From NCBI GenBank assembly GCA_038209155.1, contig JBBQYA010000002.1, positions 1-64,000 on the forward strand: 64,000 nt of DNA. The letters run 5' to 3'. The notes below the pieces were generated by a model. The model did not search any database. It had not been told where the DNA came from and worked only from the letters and a program-made list of their open reading frames with translations. The stretch comes from JBBQYA01 sp038209155. Lineage in GTDB: Bacteria; Bacteroidota; Bacteroidia; Sphingobacteriales; Sphingobacteriaceae. The position numbers and the translations under genes are program-made. Positions 51,872 through 61,597 of the stretch are shown one piece after another. Each line of letters starts with the position of its first letter. Within the stretch, counting starts at the first letter, position 1.

Positions 51872-53071
51872 TTACTGAAAATCTGTTGTTAATTTAAATC
51901 TAGTAATTCGGCTGTTTTTGGAATCGCACACATATAATATTTTGTCATTGTAGGCCATAGATTTCGGTTCGTTAAATTGAGTTGGACCATTTCCTCTTCC
52001 TCCAAAAGAAACTTTTATATTTTTTCTATTTGCACTAGAAGCAGGTGCATCTACTCCTTCCAAACCGTTGAGCGTAAATAAATAAATAGAATCTTTTGCT
52101 GCGTCAGAAACAAAAATATAATTGGTTCCGTCGCCAGCTATGGTAATTGCCTGTGGAGTTGTAAATCTATTGGGAGAATAGATAAAACCATCAGCTTTGC
52201 TTGGGTCGTTGTTATTCAAAGATTGATTTAAACTATAGCTTGAGCCATTTTCATCAGATAAAAACCGAATATATTGTGTTTTGATTGCAGTATTCACGTC
52301 TATAGATGTGAAAAGAAAATCTCCGCCAGGTTTCACTGAATTAGATTGCGGTGCTTTTGCTAAAGTTGAAATGGCAAATGGTTTTTTGAAATAATCACTT
52401 ATTAATCCTTGCTCGGTGCTTACGTTTACAGAAGAAATAAATTTATCTTTAATACTAAAAACCAAAACTGCATCATCAGGACCACCAATTTGGTTTGGAT
52501 TATTTGATGGGCCAGATCTTGTAACATAATAAGAATTGTCTGCCATTATACTTAATCTATTTAAATGTACGGCTGTGTCTGCAGTTGTAAAACTAGTTTT
52601 AAAATAAAATGGATGTAAAATAGTTTTAATTATTTTTGCAGATCGTAATCCATAAAAAATACCTTGCAAACTAATTCTATATATTGCATCCACCGTAAAT
52701 TTTTGTGAATTAATAATGGTGTCTTTTGTTCCTAAAGCAAGCAATTCTAATGATCTGTTTTGAGCAATTGATTTTACGCCTTTAACAAAAAATTCCCCCT
52801 GAATTACCCCAGACTTATTATAAGCAATGATTTTCTCCGATTTTTGGTCAGCTACATAAATTAATTCATCGTATCCAGCTATAATATCTACAGGGTTTTG
52901 TAAACCTTGAAACGATGGCTGAATAGGTACAAATGCAATTAATTCATTGTTAAAAACTGGAATTTCTATAAAATCAATTTCTGTTTTATCGCCAAAAGGT
53001 TTTTCGCAAGAAATAAATAAAAAACTTATTATAATAAATAAGTAAGTAGAAATATTGTTAATCCAATTCAT
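51872..53071 (-). CDS. NHL-type beta-propeller lipoprotein
   Basis: This 399-residue lipoprotein has lipobox LFISC and repeated propeller-like units, such as NPVDIIAGYDELIYVADQKS and NEPKSMAYNDKILYVCDSKN (NHL pattern of D/N-x-Y-V-x-D). Long inserts separate the units. Such propellers bind proteins or glycans on the outer membrane. It is the last gene of a four-gene unit with a PorV/PorQ-family barrel, a TonB-dependent receptor and another lipoprotein, with spacings of 8, 17 and 23 bases. Function unknown. Confidence 0.75.
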   Translation of the reverse strand: MNWINNISTYLFIIISFLFISCEKPFGDKTEIDFIEIPVFNNELIAFVPIQPSFQGLQNPVDIIAGYDELIYVADQKSEKIIAYNKSGVIQGEFFVKGVKSIAQNRSLELLALGTKDTIINSQKFTVDAIYRISLQGIFYGLRSAKIIKTILHPFYFKTSFTTADTAVHLNRLSIMADNSYYVTRSGPSNNPNQIGGPDDAVLVFSIKDKFISSVNVSTEQGLISDYFKKPFAISTLAKAPQSNSVKPGGDFLFTSIDVNTAIKTQYIRFLSDENGSSYSLNQSLNNNDPSKADGFIYSPNRFTTPQAITIAGDGTNYIFVSDAAKDSIYLFTLNGLEGVDAPASSANRKNIKVSFGGRGNGPTQFNEPKSMAYNDKILYVCDSKNSRITRFKLTTDFQ

Positions 53072-53079
53072 ATTTTTTA

Positions 53080-54096
53080 TTATTTATCTTCTCTTTTACT
53101 TTTATTAATTCCAAATTGAATTCCAATCTGATTGGTAAATCCTAAAAATTGGTATGGTTCTGCTGCATATTCAATTCGTAATGGATTTTTACCAACTCTA
53201 GTTTTTAGGCTAAAGCCAAAAGTTGGGTAAGGCTGGTTTTCAATTCCAATTTTGTAACCCGCTCTTAAAGCTAACAGAGCCATGTATTCATATTCTACAC
53301 CTATTCTTATATTTTCTGCATTATCATTTGGATGATGCAATTCTGCTGCAACTAATAAAACATGATTTTCTTTTCTTAAAGGAACAAACGAAACACCGAT
53401 TTTAAAAATGGTGGGAGGGCTAAAATTTTCAGTTGTTCTATCTGGATTTGGAATGGAAGAGAAACTTTTTGTTTGTCCATTTATTTTAGAATCTACCCCA
53501 AAATTATTAAGCAAAACAGCAAATTTCAATTCTTTAAAATCTGTTTTATACAAAAATCCTAAATCTAAAACTCCAGAGTGAACATTGTATGTATCTAAAT
53601 ATTCATTTACATATCGTGCAGTAACGCCATAACTAAAATAGTCGGAAAGTTTTCTAGCAAAACTTACCCCAGCAGCCATATTGGAACTATAATAAAATTC
53701 TCCTGTACCCTCTGGACTAAATTCTGTTCTCCTAGGCATGGCATCTGTTCTCAAAGATTGAACATGAACGGCAAAAGTATTATTGTTTTTTGCTGGAATT
53801 ACTGCCGCTAAATAGCTGTTGTTTATATTACTTATATAAATTGTATTAGAGAGTCCAAAGGTTAAATTTTCAACATCTATGATGGAAGCTGGGTTTGCAT
53901 TAGCAGAAAAACCGTCTCCAGAAACTGCTGTTTGAGCACCACCCATTGCTGATTGTCTTGGACTTGTTGATAATTTCAAGAAAGTAAAAGAAGATGTACC
54001 AGCGCGTTGACCTCCAAGATTTGGAATTAATTGGGCTAAAGCAGTATTACTAAAAATACTTAATATGAACAAAAAGGGTATAGTTTTAAATTTCAT
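53080..54096 (-). CDS. PorV/PorQ family outer membrane protein
   Basis: This 338-residue barrel protein has a signal peptide ending ALAQL and the family opening LIPNLGGQRAGTSSFTFLKLSTSPRQSAMGGA. That opening is shared by PorV (T9SS shuttle) and PorQ-type proteins. I cannot say whether it is the T9SS component or a paralogue serving the adjacent TonB-dependent receptor and lipoproteins; its operon position favours a specialised paralogue. Confidence 0.83.
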   Translation of the reverse strand: MKFKTIPFLFILSIFSNTALAQLIPNLGGQRAGTSSFTFLKLSTSPRQSAMGGAQTAVSGDGFSANANPASIIDVENLTFGLSNTIYISNINNSYLAAVIPAKNNNTFAVHVQSLRTDAMPRRTEFSPEGTGEFYYSSNMAAGVSFARKLSDYFSYGVTARYVNEYLDTYNVHSGVLDLGFLYKTDFKELKFAVLLNNFGVDSKINGQTKSFSSIPNPDRTTENFSPPTIFKIGVSFVPLRKENHVLLVAAELHHPNDNAENIRIGVEYEYMALLALRAGYKIGIENQPYPTFGFSLKTRVGKNPLRIEYAAEPYQFLGFTNQIGIQFGINKSKREDK

Positions 54097-54113
54097 TTTA
54101 TGTCTTTTATCAA

Positions 54114-56933
54114 TTAAAATTGCCAGCTTAAACCTACCAATAGTTGTCTTGGGTTTAAAAACCTTGCAGGATTAAAAGGCGGAATTCCATTATCCTGCGG
54201 ATCTGGGTAATTTGGATCTCTAAAATTACTTTCTAAATTATCTCCTCTTTCATAGGCCCTGCCAGTAACAGAATTTATAATTGCAGAATTTTTATTGTTA
54301 AATGCATTTTTTATTTCAAGGCTTAATCCAATGGTACTTAATCTACTGATATAAAAGTCTTTTGTAATTTTCAAATCGGTAAAATACCAAGCAGCCCCGA
54401 GTTTACTAAACGGATTTTCTTCATCAATTTCGTAAATAGGTCTTCCAACTTCATTGATTCCTTTAAACAATGCAGGTGTATATCGCAACCCAGATTTATA
54501 GGTAGATGTTAAAAACACTCGATAGTTTTTAAAAGGTATATTAAATATTTTAAACGAAGTATCAGGTTTTAAAATTACCTGAAACTTTATATCCAAAGGT
54601 CTATCACCAGCCAAGAATTGTTCTTTGGTTGGAGAAATATTGCCCGTTTGTTTTATTTGTAGTTGAGACTCAAGAGCAGAGTTGGATTTTCCTGTTGCAA
54701 TTTGATAAGCTCCTGTTAATGAAGCATTCAACCACCTTTTTACTCTTCTATTAAAGCTTATTTCTAATCCTCTCACTCGCGCATAATCTTGATTGATAAA
54801 AAAGTTTTTCTCTGTAAACCTACCTGTTTGATCTTTTATAATTAAAGTTCTACTTACTATGTAATCATATTTATCATTATAAAAAGCAGCAGCAGAAATA
54901 GCAAAATTCGAAGTGATTTGAGTTTTCAAACCAACTTCGTAAGACACGGTAACCTCTGGATTTAAATCTGGGTTTCCTAAATTAGATAAGAAAGAACGGT
55001 TTTGATAAACTGGATCTAAGCCTGCATAAACAAATCTTGGATGCGGCAAACGGGTAAGGTGCCCATAATTAAAAAATAATACATTGTTTTCTGAGATTGG
55101 AAAAGAAATTCTAAGTTTCGGTAAAAGTCTAAATTTGAAATTTCTTCCCAAAAGTGGGGTTGTATTATTTCTGTAACTATTTCTAGTGGCATCTAATACT
55201 GGAGCATTCGGATCTTCGACTGCATCATCTGCAAACTTACCGGGTGCCCAATAATTTAATCTCAAACCAATATTTACAATTATGCCCTTGTACCTTAGAT
55301 CATTTTGTGCAAAAATACCTCCAGTAGCTGGATTCACTTTCCAAATATCATTGCTTTGGCCAATACTTGTAGAAGGTGTGCTCGCTGAATCATTTATTTG
55401 CAGAGGAGCTCCAATCCAAGGTCGAGAAACATCTATCCATTGATATTCTTGTTCTTTATGCTCAAATCCTGCGGTGAAAAAGTTGGCTTTATTTAATTGA
55501 TAATTTATTTTAAATTTTAGTGTATTTTCAATTGCATAGTGATCATGCCAAAGAGTTGCAATTCCATTATTATTGAATAATCCAGGGCCTTGGTTTACAA
55601 ATACAACAGAATCACCTGGGTTAAACAAAGTAATATCACCAGAAACAATAGATGCTGGGTCAAATACTTGATCAACCGTTTGACCTCTAAATAACCTTCC
55701 GTTTGCATCTGCTCGCAGATTTACAAACAGCCTTGCTAATGAAACATCAATAGAAACTCGATTAGAAAGTAAATTTTGATATTGTAAAATTGTTAAATTA
55801 GATTTTTGTGTGTAGGTATTTCCATTATCTAAATCTAAACTAAATGGATACTGAAATCCAGGCGTAACAATAGCATTATTTCCAATGATTTGTAGAGATC
55901 TTGTATTTTGATTGATGTTTAAACTATATTGATTGGAAGCAGTAAGTTTCTGACCTTTTTTTAAATTATAGGTAAGTTTAATGGTGTTTGACCAACGATT
56001 ATCTTGACGAGGAGCCCAAAATTCTCCTCCATTTTTTAGTAAAGAACTTTTTAGTTGATCAGCAGTAATCTTAAAAAACTCATCGGTGAGTTCCATATTT
56101 CCACTTACGAAAAAACCAATTTTCTTTTTAGAAAAAGGTAATTTCCCACCTACACTTAAATTTATTGCATCTGAATTCCATTGAGAAGCTTCGTTAAAAC
56201 CCAAATTATCTCTAGTATACGCTCCGCTAAATTGAATTTGATCTCCCCCTTCTCTAATTCTAGTAAGTACTAAACCAGATGTTCCTTCTCCGTATTCCGC
56301 ACCTACACCTCCAGTTATTACTTCTACATCTTTAATTGCATTCGACGCAACTTCTACTCCAAATCCGGTTCCAGCTAATGGATCTTGTGCATTAACACCA
56401 TCCACCAAAAATTGAGTTTCATAAACTCTTCCGCCTCTAATTTGCAGTCCATCAGGGTTTTGACTCACACCTGCTTGCATGGCAACGATAGATTGAACAT
56501 CTTTCACGTTCATATCTTTTATGTCTTCCGAAGTTACTTTGGAAGTAGATCTTCCAGCTTCTAAATCAATTATTGTTTTTTGTCCTAAAATCTCTACGGC
56601 TCCTAAATCTGTAGTTGCCTCACTTAATGATAAATTGAGAATTAATTCTTTTGATGAGCTTATTTTTGCTCCATTATAAATTACTTCTTTATATCCTAAA
56701 TACGTGATTTTGATACTGTATTCTCCAGGTTTTATGTTTATTAATTTATAATTTCCATTTATATCTGTTTGAGTTCCAGAGTAAGTACCTAAAACCAAAA
56801 CGGTAGCACCAGGGATTGTTTCTTTTGTTTTTTTATCCGTAATTACTCCCTTTATAGATCCAGTTTGAGCCCAAGAAGCGGTAGCAAATAGTAAAAAGAA
56901 AAATAAAACAATTAATTGTAAACGTTTAATCAT
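54114..56933 (-). CDS. TonB-dependent receptor with carboxypeptidase-regulatory-like domain (operon with PorV-like and lipoproteins)
   Basis: This 939-residue receptor has a signal peptide ending ASWAQT and a carboxypeptidase-regulatory-like domain (~25-105; SIKGVITDKKTKETIPGATV). A plug (~130-235; MQAGVSQNPDGLQIRGGR, FLVDGVNAQDPLAGTG) and a long barrel ending LLVGLSWQF follow. It is the second gene of a four-gene unit: lipoprotein, receptor, PorV/PorQ-like barrel and NHL lipoprotein. The substrate is unknown. The surface lipoproteins may serve as lids or partners of the receptor (inference). Confidence 0.93.
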   Translation of the reverse strand: MIKRLQLIVLFFFLLFATASWAQTGSIKGVITDKKTKETIPGATVLVLGTYSGTQTDINGNYKLINIKPGEYSIKITYLGYKEVIYNGAKISSSKELILNLSLSEATTDLGAVEILGQKTIIDLEAGRSTSKVTSEDIKDMNVKDVQSIVAMQAGVSQNPDGLQIRGGRVYETQFLVDGVNAQDPLAGTGFGVEVASNAIKDVEVITGGVGAEYGEGTSGLVLTRIREGGDQIQFSGAYTRDNLGFNEASQWNSDAINLSVGGKLPFSKKKIGFFVSGNMELTDEFFKITADQLKSSLLKNGGEFWAPRQDNRWSNTIKLTYNLKKGQKLTASNQYSLNINQNTRSLQIIGNNAIVTPGFQYPFSLDLDNGNTYTQKSNLTILQYQNLLSNRVSIDVSLARLFVNLRADANGRLFRGQTVDQVFDPASIVSGDITLFNPGDSVVFVNQGPGLFNNNGIATLWHDHYAIENTLKFKINYQLNKANFFTAGFEHKEQEYQWIDVSRPWIGAPLQINDSASTPSTSIGQSNDIWKVNPATGGIFAQNDLRYKGIIVNIGLRLNYWAPGKFADDAVEDPNAPVLDATRNSYRNNTTPLLGRNFKFRLLPKLRISFPISENNVLFFNYGHLTRLPHPRFVYAGLDPVYQNRSFLSNLGNPDLNPEVTVSYEVGLKTQITSNFAISAAAFYNDKYDYIVSRTLIIKDQTGRFTEKNFFINQDYARVRGLEISFNRRVKRWLNASLTGAYQIATGKSNSALESQLQIKQTGNISPTKEQFLAGDRPLDIKFQVILKPDTSFKIFNIPFKNYRVFLTSTYKSGLRYTPALFKGINEVGRPIYEIDEENPFSKLGAAWYFTDLKITKDFYISRLSTIGLSLEIKNAFNNKNSAIINSVTGRAYERGDNLESNFRDPNYPDPQDNGIPPFNPARFLNPRQLLVGLSWQF

Positions 56934-56956
56934 AAGTTTTTTTTAAATAATAGTAT

Positions 56957-58417
56957 TTACCAATTGAATTCTTGTTTTAACACTGTTCTGAAAAACTCTT
57001 TTAATTCATTGGTTGAAGAATTTCCATCCGCATCTCCGAGCAGATTATTCAATTCGACTGAGCAAAAAATTTGATTAGTTTTTCCATCCGCATTTTCAGA
57101 TTTGGCACAAATAGCTTTAGGTGCAAAAAATCCATTTGTTTTTAATTGTGCTTTATAAATAATTTTAGCACTTGATTTTGCATAAAATGGGTCTAAGCCA
57201 TTGATGAATTTAGTAACTTTTAAATTGGGAAAATTAGGGGCGTCTGCTTGTTTTACTGCCAAACTATCAATTGGAAAATCGATTCTTTGCCCCGTTAAAA
57301 CGGTAGCGAAACTGTCTACAGGGCTAAATTGATAAATAGCAGAAGTTCTTACTACGGAAGCAGGAAAAGAAGATGAGATTAAAACCTTACCACCTTTGTT
57401 TAAATAATCTTGAATAGCTGCAGAGGCAAGTTCCAATGGAAGCGAATTATTTATGGCAGTACTTTCACCATACCAAAAAACTTTATCATATAAATTTAAT
57501 AATAAACTAAAAGTAGGTTTCCAAAAAGAAGGAAAATTTGCAAATCCACTTGGAAACAAATCATACAAATCGTAATTTCCATTTATTTCATTAATTAATG
57601 GAAGATAAATAGCAGTGGGATTTGGTGTTACGTTTATATTGTGAGCGTCAACAACTAGCAAATCTGAAGACTTCTTTTTTAAATAAAAAGATTTTAATGT
57701 GTCGGGCAAACTTTCACTACCTGCATTATCTCTTACTTTGATGTAAACAAAATTTCTATCATTTACTTTTAGCCCGCTTATTTTTTCTGATCGTAATAGA
57801 GCATCAAAACCAAAATAAACATTTCCGTTTTGCAGACCTACATTTTCTGGATTTTCTGGAACAAGTGTCAAAAAGGTAAGTGTTCTAGGTAATGGATACC
57901 ATCTGCCTTCATTTATTTTTACAAATACAGAATCTATAGTTTCTAAACCATCAAAATCATCTGCTTTCCATAAAATAGAAAAAACTGAAAACACAGTATC
58001 TGTTTTAATAAGAGCATCATCAAAACTGATTTCGGGTTTCTTATTTTTTATAGGAATGCTCAGAAAAGCAGGTCCTGGATCTTTATTTCCATCATTATCT
58101 ACTGCACGTACATAAAAATCAATGTCGCTTGTATCACTATTTCCAGAAATACTAAACCTAAATACTGAATCCTGTTTGGTTGTAAATTCCCAATTTATCT
58201 TATTAAAAGAAAATTCAAAACCTTTTACAAAACCATCCTTATCGTCACCACTCCATCTTAAATTTACTACTGTATTTAGTCTTTCTTCACCAGATCTATT
58301 AATTTTATCAACAAATAATTTGGTACTCGGAGTTTGGTTTTCTAATAGTTCTCCTTTTTTGCAGGAGATAAAAAACAAGCCAAAAAAGGCAAAAATATAA
58401 AGATGAGCTATTTTCAT
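56957..58417 (-). CDS. Lipoprotein with Ig/FN3-like domains
   Basis: This 486-residue lipoprotein has lipobox FFISC. Two or more Ig/FN3-like sections follow in the first ~250 residues (VNLRWSGDDKDGFVKGFEFSFN, FYVRAVDNDGNKDPGPA). A C-terminal region contains DLLVVDAHN, KVFWYGES and NKGGKVLISSSFP, which look like a flavodoxin/GATase-like fold. It opens the four-gene unit with the TonB-dependent receptor at 54114. No known family is certain; it may be a surface partner of that receptor. Confidence 0.7.
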   Translation of the reverse strand: MKIAHLYIFAFFGLFFISCKKGELLENQTPSTKLFVDKINRSGEERLNTVVNLRWSGDDKDGFVKGFEFSFNKINWEFTTKQDSVFRFSISGNSDTSDIDFYVRAVDNDGNKDPGPAFLSIPIKNKKPEISFDDALIKTDTVFSVFSILWKADDFDGLETIDSVFVKINEGRWYPLPRTLTFLTLVPENPENVGLQNGNVYFGFDALLRSEKISGLKVNDRNFVYIKVRDNAGSESLPDTLKSFYLKKKSSDLLVVDAHNINVTPNPTAIYLPLINEINGNYDLYDLFPSGFANFPSFWKPTFSLLLNLYDKVFWYGESTAINNSLPLELASAAIQDYLNKGGKVLISSSFPASVVRTSAIYQFSPVDSFATVLTGQRIDFPIDSLAVKQADAPNFPNLKVTKFINGLDPFYAKSSAKIIYKAQLKTNGFFAPKAICAKSENADGKTNQIFCSVELNNLLGDADGNSSTNELKEFFRTVLKQEFNW

Positions 58418-58561
58418 AAAGAGCGCTAAATTACATAAAATTCCATCTTACTTTCTTTAGTCCTATGTTAAGATAATGTTAAGTTTTTGTTGTCTTTGGA
58501 TTATTCAAAATTTTATTCTTTATTTTAAAAAAAAATTAAAACATCCTAAAAATTTAAAAAC

Positions 58562-59017
58562 ATGAACATGAAATTAAAACTCACATTTACCATTCTATCC
58601 ATCTTATTTTTCAGTATTTCAAATGCTCAAGAATACAAAGTAATTACTTCCATAGAATCTGTAGTTCCGTTAGGTTTAGGTAGATCCAGAATTTTGGAAA
58701 ATAAAACTTCTCTGGATATTGCTGCATTTACAACCGAAAGAACTGATGGAAAAAAAAGCGACCAAGGAGATATAAGTAGGGGAGATGCAAAAATTGATAA
58801 TTTTTCAGAAGCCAAATTGCTGAATTTTTTCTCAGCAGTAGGAATTAATTTTCAAAATATTGCTTCTAATGATGCTCTGATTTCTTCAAAAATTAATGCC
58901 TTGGTCAAAGAAGGTTGGAAATTACAATTTGTAACAAGTGGAGTAGAAAGCGATGCTGGAAAAGATGATGGAAGTGGGATTTTTATCACCAGATATATTT
59001 TTTATAAAGAAAGATAA
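58562..59017 (+). CDS. Small secreted protein of unknown function
   Basis: This 151-residue protein has a signal peptide ending SNAQE. The compact mature domain of ~130 residues contains YKVITSIESVVPLGLGRSRI and NFFSAVGINFQNIASNDALISSK. I do not recognise the family, though similar short exported proteins exist in Bacteroidota. It stands alone, divergent from the four-gene receptor unit, and is followed by a good terminator. Confidence 0.7.
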   Translation: MNMKLKLTFTILSILFFSISNAQEYKVITSIESVVPLGLGRSRILENKTSLDIAAFTTERTDGKKSDQGDISRGDAKIDNFSEAKLLNFFSAVGINFQNIASNDALISSKINALVKEGWKLQFVTSGVESDAGKDDGSGIFITRYIFYKER

Positions 59018-59041
59018 ATTCGGATTTTAAAGATTAAAAAT

Positions 59042-59073
59042 AAAAAACCCGAAATTAATGTTTCGGGTTTTTT
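59042..59073 (+). terminator. Terminator after the small secreted protein gene
   Basis: A perfect 13-bp stem (59042-59054 with 59061-59073) has a 6-base loop and ends in six Ts. It has the A-tract / CCCGAAA / T-tract form of a bidirectional intrinsic terminator, 25 bases after the stop codon. Confidence 0.85.
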
Positions 59074-59561
59074 ATGTTTTGAAAAAGTATTCTGATAAAA
59101 GTATATAAACATGAACATAAGTTGATTTAAAGAACTTAATATTGCTTTTTTTATGTTTGAAAAGCAACTAACAATAATATAATTCCTAATTGAAATCCAC
59201 AGTTAATTAAAACTTATTTTAATCAACAGCTAATTGTCAGATCACGTAAATTTAAACCTTAGTAATATTAAGAACCCCAATTTAAATAAAAACCTTATTA
59301 CCTTATTTCAAATTATTAATAAGGTTGTTTTACTAAAGAATCATCTTAATTACTAATATAATAAAGTAAACTTTTTAATTAAATATTAAAAAACAACATA
59401 CTAATTTAGATATTAAATAAATTAATAAATTTCTATCAAAAGCTACTAAAGTTTATTTTTTCTTTATAAATAAAAAAGTAAGCAATTTCTTAAAATGAAA
59501 ATATTAATTATTTAGTTTGCTCAATTAAATAAAAAGATTTAAAAACAATCACCTACAAATC
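59074..59561. other. Gene-free region between two terminators, with one orphan hairpin
   Basis: Nearly 490 bases of AT-rich DNA lie between the convergent ends of the small secreted protein and dnaJ genes. A perfect 10-bp inverted repeat (59291-59300 with 59317-59326) with a 16-base loop sits in the middle. No open frame, RNA or promoter with a convincing -7 box was seen. Confidence 0.4.
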
Positions 59562-59598
59562 AAAAAAAAACCGAACAATAAATTATTCGGTTTTTTTT
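59562..59598 (-). terminator. Terminator after dnaJ
   Basis: A CCGAA/TTCGG stem at 59571-59590, extended by flanking A/T tracts (59562-59570 with 59591-59598), ends on the minus strand in a run of Ts. It lies 17 bases after the dnaJ stop and closes grpE-dnaJ. Confidence 0.75.
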
Positions 59599-59614
59599 GG
59601 TAAAAAAAATTTTA

Positions 59615-60766
59615 TTATTCAAAATACTCTTTCATTCTTCCGAAAAAACCTTTATCATTTTTGCCGGGAGCTGGTTTGAAATTGGCAGATTCTTGTAATT
59701 TCTCCAACATAATTCTTTCTTCTCTGGATAGAATTTTTGGAGTCCAAATATTTACATGAACCAACTGATCTCCTTTACCGTAGGCGTTGATTTCTGGTAA
59801 ACCTTTACCTTTCAATCGCAAAACTCTGCCACCTTGTGTACCGGCATCAATTTTAATTTTTGCTTTTCCGTCTATAGTTGGAACTTCTACATTGGTTCCC
59901 AAGGTTGCATCCACAAAACTTATGTATAGATCATAGATCACATTATTTCCTTCTCTTTTCAAGTCAGGATGTTCAATTTCTTCAATTAAAATCAATAAAT
60001 CTCCAGAAACTCCACCTCTAGGTGCAGCATTTCCTTTTCCGCTCATTGATAATTGCATTCCTTCTCCCACTCCAGCAGGGATATTTACAGAAATTTGCTC
60101 TTCACCAACTACTACTCCATCTCCATGACAAACATTACATTTAGATGCAATAATTTGACCTTCTCCATTACAAGTAGGGCAAGTACTAGTGGTTTGCATT
60201 TGTCCAAGAATCGTATTGCTTACTCTTCTTACAGAACCAGCTCCTCCACAAGTTGAACAAGTTGACATAGAATTTCTGTCTTTTGCACCAGATCCACTAC
60301 AGGTGCCACAAGCAATTTGCTTATTTACTTTTATCTTTTTTTCTGCACCAATTGCTATTTCTTGAAGGGTAAGTTTTACTTTAATTCTAAGGTTGGAACC
60401 TCTAGAAACTCTTCTGCCACCACCTCTACTTTGTTGGCCTCCAAAAAAGCCATCAAACCCGCCACCACCTCCAAAAATATCCCCAAACTGGCTGAAGATA
60501 TCTTCCATATTCATGTTTTGACCACCGCCACCACCACCTGCTGCACTTGCTCTATGACCAAATTGGTCATACCTTTGCTTTTTTTCTGCACTACTCAAAA
60601 CCTCATAGGCTTCTGCAGCTTCCTTAAAATTATCTTCGGCTACTTTATCATTCGGATTTTTATCTGGATGATATTTTATTGCTGCTTTTCTGTAAGCTTT
60701 TTTTATTTCGTCTGCATCGGAGTTTCTCGTTACGCCCAATACATCATAATAATCTCTTTTCGACAT
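59615..60766 (-). CDS. dnaJ: Chaperone DnaJ
   Basis: This 383-residue Hsp40 co-chaperone activates DnaK. It has the J-domain with HPD (YHPDKNPND near 31-39), a Gly/Phe region (GGGGGGQN, FGGGGGFDGFFGG) and four CxxCxGxG zinc repeats (CGTCSGSG, CSTCGGAG, CPTCNGEG, CNVCHGDG). C-terminal substrate-binding domains follow. It lies 29 bases behind grpE. No dnaK is in the window. Confidence 0.97.
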   Translation of the reverse strand: MSKRDYYDVLGVTRNSDADEIKKAYRKAAIKYHPDKNPNDKVAEDNFKEAAEAYEVLSSAEKKQRYDQFGHRASAAGGGGGGQNMNMEDIFSQFGDIFGGGGGFDGFFGGQQSRGGGRRVSRGSNLRIKVKLTLQEIAIGAEKKIKVNKQIACGTCSGSGAKDRNSMSTCSTCGGAGSVRRVSNTILGQMQTTSTCPTCNGEGQIIASKCNVCHGDGVVVGEEQISVNIPAGVGEGMQLSMSGKGNAAPRGGVSGDLLILIEEIEHPDLKREGNNVIYDLYISFVDATLGTNVEVPTIDGKAKIKIDAGTQGGRVLRLKGKGLPEINAYGKGDQLVHVNIWTPKILSREERIMLEKLQESANFKPAPGKNDKGFFGRMKEYFE

Positions 60767-60795
60767 TTTTTAAATTTTCTCTGGTAGTTTATTAA

Positions 60796-61386
60796 TTATG
60801 CACCAACTACAACTTTTGCAAATCGGATTACTTTATTATTTAGATAATAGCCTTTTTCCAATTCATCTAGAATTTTTCCTTTCAAGTCATCTGATGGAGC
60901 TGGAATACCGGTTATGGCTTCGTGCAAATCCACATTAAAGTTTTCATTTAAGGAAATCATTTCTTTCAAACCTTGTTGCTGAAGAATGGAATTAAGTTTA
61001 TTCTGAACTAAAATTACTCCTTCTTTCATTCCACTGGTTTCATCGTTGTCTGGTAAAGCTTTCAATGCACGTTCAAAATCATCTAAAACGGGAAGCATCG
61101 CAGTAATAATATCTTTTCCGGCTGACTTAAAAAGATCCATTCTCTCTTTAGAAGTTCTTCGTTTATAATTGTCAAACTCTGCAAAAAGACGCAGATATTT
61201 ATCATTGGCAGCATTTAATTGAGTTTGTAAATCTGGAGTTTCATTCACTGACGTATCGTCGGTATTTTCATTTTCTTCCAAAATCTCATTGCCGTCTTCT
61301 ATTTCAATTTCTCGTAGATTATTCTTGATGTTTGTATCATCTATCAAATCCTCCGCTTTATTCTCCATTTTTTTCTTTTTAAACAT
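60796..61386 (-). CDS. grpE: Nucleotide exchange factor GrpE
   Basis: This 196-residue protein is the DnaK nucleotide exchange factor. A long acidic N-terminal tail (EIEDGNEILEENENTDD) precedes the GrpE coiled coil (RLFAEFDNYKRRTSKER) and the C-terminal beta domain (KGYYLNNKVIRFAKVVVG). The start may be the ATG at 61384-61386 or the one six codons later (61366-61368). It is transcribed with dnaJ. Confidence 0.95.
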   Translation of the reverse strand: MFKKKKMENKAEDLIDDTNIKNNLREIEIEDGNEILEENENTDDTSVNETPDLQTQLNAANDKYLRLFAEFDNYKRRTSKERMDLFKSAGKDIITAMLPVLDDFERALKALPDNDETSGMKEGVILVQNKLNSILQQQGLKEMISLNENFNVDLHEAITGIPAPSDDLKGKILDELEKGYYLNNKVIRFAKVVVGA

Positions 61387-61553
61387 TCGCTTCTTCTTAA
61401 AACATTCGTATTCGAATTTTTCAAATTCAATTTTTTTGCCAATAAGTTTAATAGGTCATTATGGCAGAGCAAAATCAAAATTTGCACCAATTAGTTTGGC
61501 TTTTCCTATTTTTAACTTCTATTTCTAAACGATTGTTCTTTATGAGCCAAAAA

Positions 61554-61576
61554 AAAATCGGCTATTAACCGATTTT
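61554..61576 (-). terminator. Terminator after the TlpA-like gene
   Basis: An 8-bp stem (AAAATCGG, 61554-61561, with CCGATTTT, 61569-61576) has a 7-base loop. On the minus strand it is followed by more Ts. It lies 21 bases after the TlpA-like gene stop and separates it from grpE. Confidence 0.75.
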
Positions 61577-61597
61577 AATTTTTTATCGAAAAAAATA

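Noticed and set aside
60317..60787. A 156-codon open frame on the plus strand opposite dnaJ
   Set aside because: It lies antisense to a fully supported dnaJ gene, has a Cys/Ile/Phe-rich composition typical of shadow frames, and no RBS or family match.
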